This document shows, piece after piece, positions 41,257 to 50,712 of a stretch of 64,000 nucleotides of DNA; positions within the stretch are counted from its first letter, which is position 1, and every line of letters starts with the position of its first letter. The notes beneath the pieces are model-generated. The model was not told the DNA's origin. It saw nothing but the letters and a program-made list of their open reading frames with translations, and ran no database searches. The translations under genes were made by a program, and so were the position numbers. This DNA is from Microbulbifer aggregans. Lineage in GTDB: Bacteria > Pseudomonadota > Gammaproteobacteria > Pseudomonadales > Cellvibrionaceae. The stretch is from the NCBI RefSeq assembly GCF_001750105.1, contig NZ_CP014143.1:1240001-1304000 (forward strand). The letters run 5' to 3'.

Positions 41257-42459
41257 TTGTCTACCGTAAATATTTCAGCACCCGCCGAACAGCGTGACGT
41301 GAGCCGTGACCCCGGCTCCGTCGGTATTGTCGTGCCCAGGCAACACACGTTTCGTGAGCCGCTGGAGCTTGCCTGCGGGCGTACGCTGAGTGAGTACACG
41401 CTGGTGTACGAGACCTACGGCACCCTGAATGCGGCCAAGAGTAATGCGGTCCTGATCTGTCATGCACTTTCCGGCCATCATCACGCCGCCGGCCGCCACA
41501 GCGAAGAAGACAAGCGTCCGGGCTGGTGGGACAACTACATCGGCCCGGGCAAACCCATCGATACCGACCGTTTTTTTGTGGTCTCGCTGAACAACCTGGG
41601 CGGATGCCATGGCTCCACCGGTCCCGCCTCTATCAATCCCGAGACCTGCCGCCCCTGGGGACCCGATTTCCCGATGTTGCGGGTGCGGGACTGGGTAAAC
41701 AGCCAGGCGCGGCTGGCCGATTTGCTCGGCATCGAGCAGTGGGCGGCGGTGATCGGTGGCAGCCTGGGCGGCATGCAGGCCATGCGCTGGTCACTGGAGT
41801 ACCCGGATCGTTTGCGTCACTGCGTCGTGATCGCCTCGGCGATGAAGCTCTCGGCACAGAATATTGCCTTCAATGAAACTGCCCGTCAGGCGATTACCTC
41901 CGACCCGGATTTCTGCCACGGCCGTTATCTGGATGAGGACAAGCTGCCCCGCCGTGGTCTCGCGGTGGCACGCATGATCGGCCATATCACCTATCTCTCG
42001 GATGATGGCCTCGGCAAAAAATTTGGCCGCGAGCTGCGTTCGGGTACGTTTGAGCGCGGCGTAGAGGAGGAGGTGGAGTTCCAGGTGCAGAGCTATCTGC
42101 GCTACCAGGGGGACAGCTTCTCCGGCAGTTTTGACCCCAATACCTATATCCTCATGACTCGGGCGCTGGACTATTTCGACCTGGCGCGGGAGTACGGCGA
42201 CGATCCGGTGGCAGCCTTCTCTCATGCGCGCTGCCGTTTTATGTTGATCTCGTTCACCTCTGACTGGCGTTTTGCACCGGAGCGTTCCAGGGAGATCGCC
42301 GACGCACTGATGCATGCGAACGTGCCGGTGAGCTATGCAGAAATCGAATCGTCCATGGGGCACGATGCCTTCCTGTTGCCGAACAGCCGCTACCAGCGCG
42401 TCTTCGACGCATACATGCAGCGGATAGCCGCTGAGTGCGATGAGGGAGTAGGGCAATGA
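41257..42459 (+). CDS. metX: Homoserine O-acyltransferase MetX
   Basis: The 400-aa alpha/beta-hydrolase starts methionine synthesis by acylating homoserine. The nucleophile Ser is in GGSLGGMQA, with Asp in TSDWRFAP and His in [22 protein letters not shown] is also conserved. In proteobacteria, MetX beside MetW often uses succinyl-CoA, so acetyl versus succinyl is open. A TTG start is used. Its stop overlaps metW by 4 bases. Confidence 0.93.
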   Translation: MSTVNISAPAEQRDVSRDPGSVGIVVPRQHTFREPLELACGRTLSEYTLVYETYGTLNAAKSNAVLICHALSGHHHAAGRHSEEDKRPGWWDNYIGPGKPIDTDRFFVVSLNNLGGCHGSTGPASINPETCRPWGPDFPMLRVRDWVNSQARLADLLGIEQWAAVIGGSLGGMQAMRWSLEYPDRLRHCVVIASAMKLSAQNIAFNETARQAITSDPDFCHGRYLDEDKLPRRGLAVARMIGHITYLSDDGLGKKFGRELRSGTFERGVEEEVEFQVQSYLRYQGDSFSGSFDPNTYILMTRALDYFDLAREYGDDPVAAFSHARCRFMLISFTSDWRFAPERSREIADALMHANVPVSYAEIESSMGHDAFLLPNSRYQRVFDAYMQRIAAECDEGVGQ

Positions 42460-43049
42460 TGCGGGTTGACCTGGATGCGATTCAGGATTGGATCAGGCCA
42501 GAGAGCCGGGTGCTCGACCTGGGTTGTGGTGACGGCTTGCTGCTTGAGCAATTGGCCCGCAACAAGCAGGTCAGCGGTTATGGGCTGGAGATCGACCCGG
42601 AGGAGATCGAGCGCTGTATTGCCCGCGGCGTCAACGTGGTGGAACAGAACCTCGACGCGGGGCTTGGCAACTTCGCCGACAATAGCTTCGACACCGTGGT
42701 CATGACCCAGGCCCTGCAGACCCTGCGCCAGCCTCATCTGGTGGTACAGGAAATGCTGCGCGTCGGGCGCGAATGCATCATCACCTTCCCCAATTTTGGG
42801 CAGTGGAGAGCGCGTTGGCACCTCGCCATATCCGGTCGTATGCCGGTTTCGGATCTATTACCTTTCGAGTGGTACGACACGCCTAATATTCACTTTTGTA
42901 CTTTCAGGGACTTTGATCTTCTTTGTAGGGAGCGTCGCTGGACTATCCTCCATCGACAGGTAGTCTCTGAAACCCGGATTGGGGTGGCGTTGAAAGATTT
43001 TTCGCCCAATCTTTTCGGGGAGACGGCGATCTACCATCTCACTCGCTAA
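42456..43049 (+). CDS. metW: Methionine biosynthesis protein MetW
   Basis: The 197-aa protein is a SAM-dependent methyltransferase-fold partner of MetX, with motif [41 protein letters not shown] and [13 protein letters not shown] are characteristic. It overlaps metX by 4 bases (ATGA). Confidence 0.94.
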   Translation: MMRVDLDAIQDWIRPESRVLDLGCGDGLLLEQLARNKQVSGYGLEIDPEEIERCIARGVNVVEQNLDAGLGNFADNSFDTVVMTQALQTLRQPHLVVQEMLRVGRECIITFPNFGQWRARWHLAISGRMPVSDLLPFEWYDTPNIHFCTFRDFDLLCRERRWTILHRQVVSETRIGVALKDFSPNLFGETAIYHLTR

Positions 43050-43179
43050 ACTGAAAAGAGATGTGCGCCAAGGATGCCGTGCCGGGGTCGTGAGTGGGCC
43101 TGATTGGGTCCTGAAAGGGGCCGTGGTCATGAGCCCGGCACCCACCGGTGAGGGAATCGACAACAACAGGAGGTGATTC

Positions 43180-43632
43180 GTGAAACGTATTCTGACAGCC
43201 GTGGCTGCAGCGGCCTTGCTCTTCTGGGCAGTGAGCGCTGCGGCGCAGGAAGCCAAAGTCATCAAGAGTCACGAAGATTTTGGCGATTACCGCGTGGTCT
43301 ACTCGGTTTTCAACAGCAGCTTTATCAAGCCTGAGATCGCTCAGCAGTACAAGCTGGTACGGGCCGATGATCGGGCCTACGTCAATGTGTCGGTGGTGGA
43401 AAAGGATTCCGGTCAACACGGGCTGGCCAGTGAAGTCGGCGGCACTGCCACCAACCTGATCCAGCAGTCGCGCCCGCTGAAATTTCTCGAGATTCGCGAG
43501 GGGCCGGCAGTTTATTACCTGGCGCCGCTGCGCTTTGAAGACGAAGAAGTACTGACCTTCAAGGTGGATGTGAAGTTGCCGAATGGCCGTACTGAACAGC
43601 TGACATTCCGCCGTCAGCTCGACAAATTGTAA
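43180..43632 (+). CDS. DUF4426 exported protein
   Basis: The 150-aa periplasmic protein has a signal peptide ending AAAQEAK and matches DUF4426 (FGDYRVVYSVFNSSFIKPEIAQQYKLVR). It is regularly downstream of metW; function is unknown. It starts with GTG, preceded by a near-perfect AGGAGGTG. Confidence 0.88.
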   Translation: MKRILTAVAAAALLFWAVSAAAQEAKVIKSHEDFGDYRVVYSVFNSSFIKPEIAQQYKLVRADDRAYVNVSVVEKDSGQHGLASEVGGTATNLIQQSRPLKFLEIREGPAVYYLAPLRFEDEEVLTFKVDVKLPNGRTEQLTFRRQLDKL

Positions 43633-43650
43633 AGCCTGTCGGCGGCGGTA

Positions 43651-43677
43651 AAAGCGAGCGCTCCGCGCTCGTTTTTT
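43651..43677 (+). terminator. Intrinsic terminator after the DUF4426 gene
   Basis: Stem CGAGCG/CGCTCG (43655-43660 with 43666-43671), a 5-nt loop and T6 follow within 20 bp of the stop. Confidence 0.88.
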
Positions 43678-43714
43678 ATTTGTGGCCCTGAAAGGGGCGG
43701 TTCTGGAGAAAAAT

Positions 43715-44332
43715 TTGGACAAGATCGTGCTCGCCAGCGGTAACGCCGGCAAACTGCGGGAATTCTCCCAGCTGTTCGCCAGCTGGGACATCGAGGTGGT
43801 ACCGCAGTCGGATTACAACATTCCGGATGCGGATGAGACGGGCCTCAGTTTTATTGAAAACGCCCTGATCAAGGCACGCCATGCCAGCCGCCTGAGTGGA
43901 CTGCCGGCGTTGGCCGATGATTCCGGTCTGGCGGTGGATGCCCTGCACGGTGCGCCGGGAATTTATTCTGCGCGCTATGCTGGTATTGGCGCCACCGATG
44001 CCGAGAACAACCGCAAGCTTCTTGAGGCACTGGCGGACACCCCCGATGAGCAGCGCGGGGCCAGTTTTAACTGTGCGCTGGCATTTGTACGTCGCGAGGA
44101 CGATCCGGTACCGCTGGTATGCAGTGCCCGCTGGCGCGGCCGTATTCTGCATGAGGCAGCCGGTGAGGGCGGCTTTGGTTACGATCCGTTGTTTTTTGTC
44201 GAGACCGAGGGCATGGCTTCGGCTCAGCTGTCCCGAGAGGTGAAAAACCGTATCAGCCACCGCGGCCAGGCCGTGGAGCGCTTCCGCGCATTGTGGCAGG
44301 AGTACATGGGCAGCGAGGCCGCCCTTGGCTGA
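43715..44332 (+). CDS. rdgB: XTP/dITP pyrophosphatase RdgB
   Basis: The 205-aa enzyme removes non-canonical purine nucleotides. It has VLASGNAGKLREF at the start, FIENALIKARHAS, ADDSGLAVDALHGAPGIYSARYAG and a C-terminal SHRGQAVERF. TTG at 43715 has GGAG 6 bp upstream; the longer frame starts inside the preceding terminator. It overlaps hemW by 8 bases. Confidence 0.93.
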   Translation: MDKIVLASGNAGKLREFSQLFASWDIEVVPQSDYNIPDADETGLSFIENALIKARHASRLSGLPALADDSGLAVDALHGAPGIYSARYAGIGATDAENNRKLLEALADTPDEQRGASFNCALAFVRREDDPVPLVCSARWRGRILHEAAGEGGFGYDPLFFVETEGMASAQLSREVKNRISHRGQAVERFRALWQEYMGSEAALG

Positions 44333-45503
44333 TAACAACATCGCCGAGCTCGGCCTGCCACCGCTGAGCCTCTATGTGCACATCCCCTGGTGTGTGCGGA
44401 AATGTCCCTACTGCGACTTCAACTCCCATGCTGCCGGGGAGATCCTGCCCGAGGCGGAATACGTGGCTCAGCTGCGACGTGATCTGCACAGTCAGCAGGC
44501 GTGGGCGCAGGGGCGCCAGCTGACCTCCATCTTTTTCGGCGGCGGTACTCCCAGCCTGTTTTCCGCCCATGCCATTGCCGACATTCTTGGCGCGGCAGAG
44601 GAGCTGGTGGGCTTCGAGCCGGATATCGAGATTACCCTCGAGGCCAACCCCGGTACTTTCGAGCAGCAGAAGTTTGCCGGCTATCGGGCCGCTGGCGTCA
44701 ACCGGTTATCCATCGGCGTGCAGAGCTTCGATGCACATCAGCTGGATAACCTGGGACGCATCCACTCCGGTTCGGAGGCCGCCGGTGCCCTGGAAATGGC
44801 CCGGCGCGCCGGCTTTGACAATATCAATCTGGACCTGATGCACGGCTTGCCACAGCAGACCGAAGAGCAAGCATTGGCGGATCTGCAGCGGGCCGTGGAC
44901 CTCGGGCCTGAGCATATCTCCTGGTACCAGCTCACCATCGAGCCGAATACCGCCTTTTACAGCGCGCCACCGGTGGTCCCCGGGCCCGCCCATATTGTTT
45001 CCATGCAGGGAGCGGGGCGGGATTATCTGGCCCGTCATGGCTATGGACGCTACGAGGTTTCCGCCTACGGCCAGTCGAATCGGGAGGCGCGCCATAACAT
45101 CAACTACTGGTCTTTCGGCGATTATCTGGGCATCGGTGCCGGAGCGCATGGCAAGGTGAGCCTGCCAGAGACCGGGGAGATACTCCGCACCCGCCGCACA
45201 CGCACCCCGCGCCATTACCTCGCCGCGGGCGAGAACGGGCCGCTGTCAGCGCCACCCGCAGAGCCAGTGGCCCGGGAGGAGCTGCCACTGGAATTCCTGA
45301 TGAATGCCCTGCGACTGGTCCAGGGGGTGCCCGCGGACGTATTTACGCGACACACCGGCCTGCCGCTGTCGTCCCTGGCCAAGCAGTGGGCGGTGCTCGA
45401 GCAGCTGGAGCTGGTAGAGCCGCTGGAGGAGCGTATCGCCGCGTCGGCCTTCGGGTTCGACTATCTTGACGAGATACTGCAGCGCTTCCTCGAGCAGCCG
45501 TGA
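44325..45503 (+). CDS. hemW: Radical SAM haem chaperone HemW
   Basis: The 392-aa protein has the radical SAM cluster motif CVRKCPYCDF, the glycine-rich FFGGGTPSLF, the EANPGT segment and the HemW-specific HNINYW. It is a haem chaperone, not coproporphyrinogen oxidase, though related. A TTG start overlaps rdgB; the pair is usual. Confidence 0.93.
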   Translation: MADNNIAELGLPPLSLYVHIPWCVRKCPYCDFNSHAAGEILPEAEYVAQLRRDLHSQQAWAQGRQLTSIFFGGGTPSLFSAHAIADILGAAEELVGFEPDIEITLEANPGTFEQQKFAGYRAAGVNRLSIGVQSFDAHQLDNLGRIHSGSEAAGALEMARRAGFDNINLDLMHGLPQQTEEQALADLQRAVDLGPEHISWYQLTIEPNTAFYSAPPVVPGPAHIVSMQGAGRDYLARHGYGRYEVSAYGQSNREARHNINYWSFGDYLGIGAGAHGKVSLPETGEILRTRRTRTPRHYLAAGENGPLSAPPAEPVAREELPLEFLMNALRLVQGVPADVFTRHTGLPLSSLAKQWAVLEQLELVEPLEERIAASAFGFDYLDEILQRFLEQP

Positions 45504-45565
45504 GGAGCAGGGCATTACCCTTGAAAGCCCCTCCCGCGGCCCCCATAAAGAGGGCAACCGGCGCC

Positions 45566-45594
45566 TTGCGGCTGCGGGGGGCTCTACTTATCAT
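45566..45594 (+). promoter_or_regulatory. Sigma-70 promoter for trxA
   Basis: TTGCGG (45566-45571), a 17-bp spacer and TATCAT (45589-45594) form a plausible promoter about 60 bp upstream of trxA. Confidence 0.5.
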
Positions 45595-45654
45595 GTGCCC
45601 ACCGCGCCTGCGGGGCAGGACCGCACCGAGTAACCAAGAGAACAGGAAAGCAAT

Positions 45655-45984
45655 ATGAGCGAGCACGCAATCGTCAACGTGACCGATGCCGAGTTTGAGG
45701 CCGAAGTACTCAAGGCCGAGGGCCCGGTACTGGTAGATTTCTGGGCGCAGTGGTGCGGCCCCTGCAAGATGATCGCTCCGGTCCTGGAAGATCTGGCTGG
45801 TCACTACGGCGACAAGCTGAAGATCGTCAAGGTCGATGTGGATGCCAACAAGGAATCCCCGGCCAAGTACAACGTGCGCGGCATTCCCACCCTGTTGCTG
45901 TTCAAGGGCGGCAACGTGGAAGGCACCAAGGTAGGCGCCCTGTCCCGCGCCCAGCTGACTGAATTCATCGACAGCCAGCTCTAA
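45655..45984 (+). CDS. trxA: Thioredoxin 1
   Basis: The 109-aa protein is thioredoxin, with the redox-active WCGPCK at about residues 32-37, the cis-Pro loop RGIPTLLLF and typical length. It reduces disulfides of ribonucleotide reductase and other cytoplasmic proteins. trxA-rho is a conserved pair; a hairpin and a rho promoter separate them. Confidence 0.97.
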   Translation: MSEHAIVNVTDAEFEAEVLKAEGPVLVDFWAQWCGPCKMIAPVLEDLAGHYGDKLKIVKVDVDANKESPAKYNVRGIPTLLLFKGGNVEGTKVGALSRAQLTEFIDSQL

Positions 45985-45990
45985 ATACCC

Positions 45991-46027
45991 CGCCATCCTG
46001 TGGGACAATTTCTCTTGCAGGATGGCG
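45991..46027. terminator. 10-bp hairpin after trxA
   Basis: CGCCATCCTG (45991-46000) pairs perfectly with CAGGATGGCG (46018-46027) around a 17-nt loop. There is no T tract and it overlaps the rho -35, so it may be a Rho-dependent 3' boundary or a regulatory structure. Confidence 0.5.
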
Positions 46028-46042
46028 ATCTGCCGTTATACT
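46015..46042 (+). promoter_or_regulatory. Sigma-70 promoter for rho
   Basis: TTGCAG (46015-46020), 16 bp and TATACT (46037-46042) make a good promoter about 320 nt before the rho ATG. Confidence 0.65.
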
Positions 46043-46362
46043 GGCTAATAATCTGAAACCATTCAGACGAGTCGAGTACGATTCCTGACCGAGCTGAACG
46101 AAGTCGCCCCTCCGCACGGTCGTAGACCATCCCCGGCGCGTGAACTCCTTGAGTTGAACTTATCCAGAGCCAAGCTGCACGGCCGACCGGTCAATTGAAG
46201 CAGTTTTCTGAGTTCCCCCTGAGCTATCGCGAATCCGGAAATGCATGAAAGGGCGCTGCGTCCATGGGCAAAATTGAGCAATATCAAACTCCAGACCCCT
46301 CCTCGAAAAATTCCGGCGCGTCCGCGCCAAATGCAAACAGAAACCTTAATAAAGCAATTGGT

Positions 46363-47622
46363 ATGAATCTCTCCGAATTAAAAACCAAACCGATCGAAGA
46401 ACTGATTGAAATCGCCAAGGGCATGGGCCTCGAAAACCTGGCCCGCTCGCGCAAGCAAGACATCATCTTCAACATCCTCAAGCGGCACGCGAAAAGCGGT
46501 GAGGATATCTACGGTGAAGGGGTGTTGGAGATTCTGCAGGACGGTTTTGGTTTTTTGCGCTCCGCCGACTCTTCTTACCTGGCGGGCCCGGATGATATCT
46601 ACGTTTCCCCGAGTCAGATCCGACGCTTCAACCTGCGCACGGGCGACTCCATTGCCGGCAAGATCCGCCCACCGAAAGAAGGCGAGCGTTACTTCGCTCT
46701 GCTGAAGGTCAGCGAGATCAACTTCGACAAGCCGGAAAACGCCCGCAACAAGATTCTCTTCGAAAACCTCACCCCGCTTTTCCCGAACAAACGCCTGACG
46801 CTCGAATGTGGCAACGGTTCCTCCGAGGACCTGATCGGCCGCATCATCGACCTGGTCGCGCCCATCGGTAAGGGGCAGCGTGGTTTGATCGTCGCACCGC
46901 CGAAAGCCGGTAAGACCATCATGCTGCAGAACATGGCTCAGGCCATTACCCGCAACAACCCCGAGTGCCACCTGATCGTCCTGTTGATCGACGAGCGCCC
47001 GGAAGAAGTCACCGAGATGCAGCGCTCCGTACGCGGTGAAGTGGTCGCTTCCACATTTGACGAGCCGCCGGCCCGTCACGTGCAGGTTGCCGAGATGGTG
47101 ATCGAAAAGGCCAAGCGCCTGGTGGAGCACAAGAAGGATGTGGTGATCCTGCTGGACTCCATCACCCGTCTGGCCCGCGCTTACAACACCACCGTGCCGT
47201 CGTCCGGCAAGGTACTGACCGGTGGTGTCGACGCCCACGCGCTGGAGCGCCCGAAGCGTTTCTTCGGTGCGGCCCGTAACATCGAGGAGGGTGGAAGTCT
47301 CTCCATCATCGCCACCGCGCTGGTGGACACCGGTTCCAAGATGGACGAGGTGATCTTCGAGGAGTTCAAGGGCACCGGTAACATGGAGCTGCAACTGGAT
47401 CGCAAGATCGCTGAAAAGCGTGTCTACCCGGCGATCAACGTGCGCCGCTCCGGGACCCGCCGCGAGGAGCTGCTGATGCCGGAAGGCGAGCTGCAGCGGG
47501 TATGGATCCTGCGCAAGCTGCTCCACGACATGGATGACCTGGCGGCCACCGAATTCTTGATCGACCGCCTGAAGGACTTCAAGACTAACGACGAGTTCTT
47601 CCTGTCCATGAAACGGAAATAA
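46363..47622 (+). CDS. rho: Transcription termination factor Rho
   Basis: The 419-aa hexameric RNA helicase has the N-terminal RNA-binding domain ([25 protein letters not shown]), P-loop [11 protein letters not shown], the Q-loop and R-loop regions ([14 protein letters not shown]) and Walker [16 protein letters not shown]. Length equals E. coli Rho. The ATG at 46363 is the conserved start; the 33-codon upstream extension is rejected. Confidence 0.97.
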   Translation: MNLSELKTKPIEELIEIAKGMGLENLARSRKQDIIFNILKRHAKSGEDIYGEGVLEILQDGFGFLRSADSSYLAGPDDIYVSPSQIRRFNLRTGDSIAGKIRPPKEGERYFALLKVSEINFDKPENARNKILFENLTPLFPNKRLTLECGNGSSEDLIGRIIDLVAPIGKGQRGLIVAPPKAGKTIMLQNMAQAITRNNPECHLIVLLIDERPEEVTEMQRSVRGEVVASTFDEPPARHVQVAEMVIEKAKRLVEHKKDVVILLDSITRLARAYNTTVPSSGKVLTGGVDAHALERPKRFFGAARNIEEGGSLSIIATALVDTGSKMDEVIFEEFKGTGNMELQLDRKIAEKRVYPAINVRRSGTRREELLMPEGELQRVWILRKLLHDMDDLAATEFLIDRLKDFKTNDEFFLSMKRK

Positions 47623-47636
47623 TTCCCAATCAGAAT

Positions 47637-47658
47637 AAGGCACCGGATCCGGTGCCTT
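47637..47658 (+). terminator. Terminator after rho
   Basis: A 22-bp perfect palindrome, AAGGCACCGG and its complement with ATCC centre, is followed by ATT. It lies 15 bp after the rho stop and may act in both directions. Confidence 0.7.
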
Positions 47659-47704
47659 ATTGCTAACTGGGGATGAAAGCGGCGATTATTTGCGCAGAAA
47701 CTGA

Positions 47705-47733
47705 TTGAAAAGGCGAGCCGTTAGGCATATAAA
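47705..47733 (+). promoter_or_regulatory. Sigma-70 promoter of the RRM gene
   Basis: TTGAAA (47705-47710), a 17-bp spacer and TATAAA (47728-47733) are close to consensus. A transcript from here would have a 5' leader of about 165 nt. Confidence 0.7.
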
Positions 47734-47906
47734 GTCCCACATTGTGGCGCTGGATGTGTACTGAACGAACGACGCCCGACCGAATTGGCCAGTGCCAGTC
47801 ATTAACCGACCCGCACACTTCAGGCCAATCTCAGATGGATGATCTGGTGGAGCTGGTTATCCATTTGTGACTGCACGACAGCCCACATATCTAGTGAGAA
47901 CTTTTT

Positions 47907-48176
47907 GTGAATATCTATATTGGAAATCTGGCCTACGCGGTAACTTCTGAAGACCTGCAGGAAGCATTCGGTGCCTTCGGAGAAATCTCTCGCGCGACTG
48001 TAATCACCGACCGGGAGACTGGCCGCTCTAAAGGTTTCGGTTTCGTTGAAATGCCGAACGACGACGAAGCTCGTAAGGCGATCGAAGAAATGAACGATCA
48101 GTCGCTGTCTGGCCGTAACATTCGTGTTAACGAAGCCAAGCCGCGCGAAGACCGTCCGCGTCGTCCCCGCTTCTAA
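47907..48176 (+). CDS. RRM-domain RNA-binding protein
   Basis: The 89-aa protein is one RNA-recognition motif with RNP2 IYIGNL near the N-terminus and RNP1 KGFGFVEM in the middle, followed by a basic Arg/Pro tail. Such proteins are RNA chaperones, often cold-induced. The start is GTG at 47907. A long 5' leader suggests post-transcriptional control. Confidence 0.92.
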   Translation: MNIYIGNLAYAVTSEDLQEAFGAFGEISRATVITDRETGRSKGFGFVEMPNDDEARKAIEEMNDQSLSGRNIRVNEAKPREDRPRRPRF

Positions 48177-48336
48177 GCTGATCCCAGCTTAAGCGTTCGG
48201 TGGCCCGCAGTATCCGCTGCGGGCCCCTTCAAACTCCTCCCCTTTCTTCGCAACCTGCTCTAGCCAGGCTGCCATTCCCCATTTTGTCCTGACTCCTTTA
48301 CACTGCGCACAGAGCTTTTCTGCGGTCAGGAGCAAA

Positions 48337-49800
48337 ATGAAATACAAAGACCTGCGTGACTTTATCAAGCTGCTGGAAAAACGCGGCCTGCTGAAACGCA
48401 TCCAGCACCCTGTCGACCCCAATCTGGAAATGACAGAAATTGCCGACCGCGTCCTGCGTGCCGGTGGTCCCGCGCTGCTATTTGAAAACCCCGTTGGATT
48501 CGATACGCCGGTGCTCGCCAACCTGTTCGGCACCCCGGAGCGCGTTGCCCTGGGCATGGGCCGGGAATCGATCACGGAACTGCGTGAAGTGGGCGAGCTG
48601 CTCGCCTTTCTCAAGGAGCCGCAGCCCCCCGAGAACCTCAAGGATGCCTGGGAAAAATTACCTGTGTTCAAGCAGGTGCTGAACATGGGGCCCAAGGTGG
48701 TAAAGAAGGCGCCGTGCCAGCAAGAGGAGCTGAGCGGTGACCAGGTGGATCTCTACCAGCTGCCAATCCAGACCTGCTGGCCCGGCGATGCGGCACCGCT
48801 GGTGACCTGGCCGCTGGTGATTACCCGCGGGCCGGAGAAGAAGCGCCAGAACCTCGGCATCTACCGCATGCAGCTGATCGGTAAGAACCGCCTGATCATG
48901 CGCTGGCTCTCTCACCGTGGTGGCGCACTCGACTTCCGCGAGTGGTGCCAGCGTAATCCCGGCAAACCCTACCCGGTGGCGGTCGCCCTCGGTGCCGACC
49001 CGGCAACCATCCTCGGCGCGGTGACACCGGTCCCGGATACCCTGTCTGAATATGCCTTTGCCGGACTCCTGCGCGGTGACAAGACCGAGGTCGCCGAAGC
49101 CACGTTGAGCGACCTGCAAGTGCCTGCCAGTGCCGAATACGTGCTGGAAGGCTATATCCACCCCGACGATATGGCCGATGAAGGCCCCTATGGTGACCAT
49201 ACCGGTTACTACAACGAGGTGGACAGTTTCCCCGTCTTTACGGTGGAGAAAATCACCCATCGTAAAGACCCCATCTACCACAGCACCTATACCGGGCGGC
49301 CGCCCGATGAACCCGCGGTGCTCGGCGAGGCGCTAAACGAAGTATTCGTGCCGATCCTGAAAAAGCAGTTCCCGGAAATCGTCGATTTCTACCTGCCGCC
49401 CGAAGGCTGCTCCTACCGCCTCGCCGTCGTCAGCATGAAGAAACAGTATCCGGGCCATGCCAAGCGGGTAATGATGGGTGTCTGGTCCTTCCTGCGCCAG
49501 TTCATGTACACCAAGTTCGTGATTGTCACCGACGACGACGTCAACACGCGCGACTGGAAGGACGTGATCTGGGCCATGACTACCCGTATGGACCCGGTCC
49601 GTGACACGACCATGGTGGAGAATACTCCGATCGACTACCTGGATTTCGCCTCGCCGGTTTCCGGGCTGGGCTCCAAGATCGGCTTTGACGCCACCAATAA
49701 ATGGCCGGGGGAGACCGACCGTGAATGGGGCCGGCCCATTGAGCGGGACCCGGATGTGGTGAAGAAGATCGATGAGATCTGGGGCGAGCTCGGCCTCTGA
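48337..49800 (+). CDS. ubiD: 4-hydroxy-3-polyprenylbenzoate decarboxylase UbiD
   Basis: The 487-aa prenylated-FMN enzyme decarboxylates the ubiquinone precursor. It has [22 protein letters not shown] at the start, [22 protein letters not shown], the catalytic region [13 protein letters not shown] and the C-terminal [18 protein letters not shown]. Length is typical. It is monocistronic, and prFMN supply by UbiX must be encoded elsewhere. Confidence 0.95.
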   Translation: MKYKDLRDFIKLLEKRGLLKRIQHPVDPNLEMTEIADRVLRAGGPALLFENPVGFDTPVLANLFGTPERVALGMGRESITELREVGELLAFLKEPQPPENLKDAWEKLPVFKQVLNMGPKVVKKAPCQQEELSGDQVDLYQLPIQTCWPGDAAPLVTWPLVITRGPEKKRQNLGIYRMQLIGKNRLIMRWLSHRGGALDFREWCQRNPGKPYPVAVALGADPATILGAVTPVPDTLSEYAFAGLLRGDKTEVAEATLSDLQVPASAEYVLEGYIHPDDMADEGPYGDHTGYYNEVDSFPVFTVEKITHRKDPIYHSTYTGRPPDEPAVLGEALNEVFVPILKKQFPEIVDFYLPPEGCSYRLAVVSMKKQYPGHAKRVMMGVWSFLRQFMYTKFVIVTDDDVNTRDWKDVIWAMTTRMDPVRDTTMVENTPIDYLDFASPVSGLGSKIGFDATNKWPGETDREWGRPIERDPDVVKKIDEIWGELGL

Positions 49801-49835
49801 CCACCAAAACCAATCACTGACCCAGGGAGGGGACG

Positions 49836-50237
49836 ATGCAAGTGATCAAAACCATCCGGCCCGGCCAGAAAGGCGCTCGCCGCTTCGAGCGCCGGTTTGG
49901 CAAGCGGCTCTGCGCCGTGCGGTACCGCAATTCCCCATGCGGTAACAAAGTTCTCACCACGGTTGAACTGATCGTCGATGAGCGTGATAAGCCCGCGCCG
50001 GGCGTTTCCCATTCCGGATTACATGCTTACCAGCGGGCGGAACCGGTGGCGCTCTCGATTGGTGCAGAAGAAAACGCCATGCGGCGTCTGCTCAAACAGG
50101 CTGGGGCTCGCTGGAGCCAGCAAGCGCGAGCTTGGGTCGCAACCCGCGAAACCGTCGCGACGCTCGGCCTCAATCATCGAGTTGTTGAAGGGCTGATTGA
50201 CGCCTGTACCGATGTGGACACCAGTATCGAATTGTGA
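49836..50237 (+). CDS. Hypothetical basic protein bordering the cassette array
   Basis: The 133-aa product is basic and soluble: KTIRPGQKGARRFERRFGKRL, then VRYRNSP and TVELIVDER, which resembles small proteins I associate with plasmids and integrative elements, of unknown function. A ribosome site, CAGGGAGGGG, lies 5 bp upstream. It is GC-rich like the chromosome, unlike the cassettes, and ends one base before the first palindrome of the left border. I see no catalytic motif. Confidence 0.72.
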   Translation: MQVIKTIRPGQKGARRFERRFGKRLCAVRYRNSPCGNKVLTTVELIVDERDKPAPGVSHSGLHAYQRAEPVALSIGAEENAMRRLLKQAGARWSQQARAWVATRETVATLGLNHRVVEGLIDACTDVDTSIEL

Positions 50238-50255
50238 GTGGTTAGATGTGACCAC
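50238..50255. promoter_or_regulatory. Palindrome 1 at the array's left border (operator-like)
   Basis: GTGGTTAGATGTGACCAC begins immediately after the preceding stop codon. It is an imperfect 18-bp inverted repeat and a near copy of 50296-50313 (two differences). Confidence 0.6.
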
Positions 50256-50277
50256 TTATGATCATATATGGATACCC

Positions 50278-50291
50278 CTAGTTAGAACTAG
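50278..50291. promoter_or_regulatory. Central 14-bp perfect palindrome
   Basis: CTAGTTAGAACTAG is a perfect inverted repeat between the two 18-bp palindromes. Half-sites read GTTAGAAC, which contains a GTTRRR-like core. Confidence 0.55.
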
Positions 50292-50295
50292 TAAC

Positions 50296-50313
50296 GTGGT
50301 CAGATATGACCAC
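50296..50313. promoter_or_regulatory. Palindrome 2 at the array's left border (operator-like)
   Basis: GTGGTCAGATATGACCAC is a perfect 7-bp stem (GTGGTCA/TGACCAC) around GATA, 58 bp from its near copy at 50238. A GTTAAAT core-like motif follows at 50329-50335, just before the first cassette gene. Confidence 0.65.
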
Positions 50314-50333
50314 GCATAAGAATAAACTGTTAA

Positions 50334-50654
50334 ATGTATATGGATAGATACGCGGTTTCTGCTCGATTAAGTCTGACCTCAATATTCGCAATGATTGCGT
50401 TTGTTGTGATATTGAACTTTTTACCGGGCGAACTATTTAAATACGCGCTGATGGACTTGTTTCTTGAAGTTTCAGGTATTCTTTTGACTACCAGTTTCAC
50501 TCTACCAGGTCTTTATCTCTGGGTTACGGGGTTTAAAAGGTATGACGAAGCTTTGGGCGGGTTCGGGCCAAAGTTGGTACTGTATTTCGTTTTTACAATA
50601 CCTTATGCGATCTACCTACAGTACCAGTATGAAAGCAGTGCAAAAAACATTTAA
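50334..50654 (+). CDS. Cassette 1: small membrane protein
   Basis: The 106-aa protein has three predicted membrane segments (about residues 13-30, 42-63 and 79-97) and no recognised family. The first ATG overlaps the core-like GTTAAAT; a second in-frame ATG is at 50340. No good ribosome site is seen, so translation may be weak. attC1 begins inside the last codons. Confidence 0.7.
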   Translation: MYMDRYAVSARLSLTSIFAMIAFVVILNFLPGELFKYALMDLFLEVSGILLTTSFTLPGLYLWVTGFKRYDEALGGFGPKLVLYFVFTIPYAIYLQYQYESSAKNI

Positions 50655-50705
50655 CAAGGCAATGCAGCGGACTGCTGCGCAGCCGCGCTGATTGCGGCGT
50701 TATGA
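50649..50705 (+). repeat. attC site 1 (57 bp)
   Basis: Inverse core ATTTAAC (50649-50655) fits RYYYAAC exactly; the middle forms GCAGCGG/CCGCGC-type pairing; the core GTTATGA closes it. It is a short attC. Confidence 0.82.
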
Positions 50706-50712
50706 GTCAAAG

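Larger units (their letters stand above)
45985..46362. other. trxA-rho intergenic leader
   Basis: The 378-bp gap holds a hairpin, the rho promoter and a roughly 310-nt leader. Rho commonly autoregulates by early termination in its own leader. No short leader peptide is clear. Confidence 0.55.

Noticed and set aside
46378..47643. 421-codon minus-strand frame over rho
   Set aside because: It is a shadow of a complete rho gene.
50329..50335. attI site at GTTAAAT
   Set aside because: Only a core-like heptamer is seen; no integrase or full attI structure is present, so I kept it as a possibility in the findings only.
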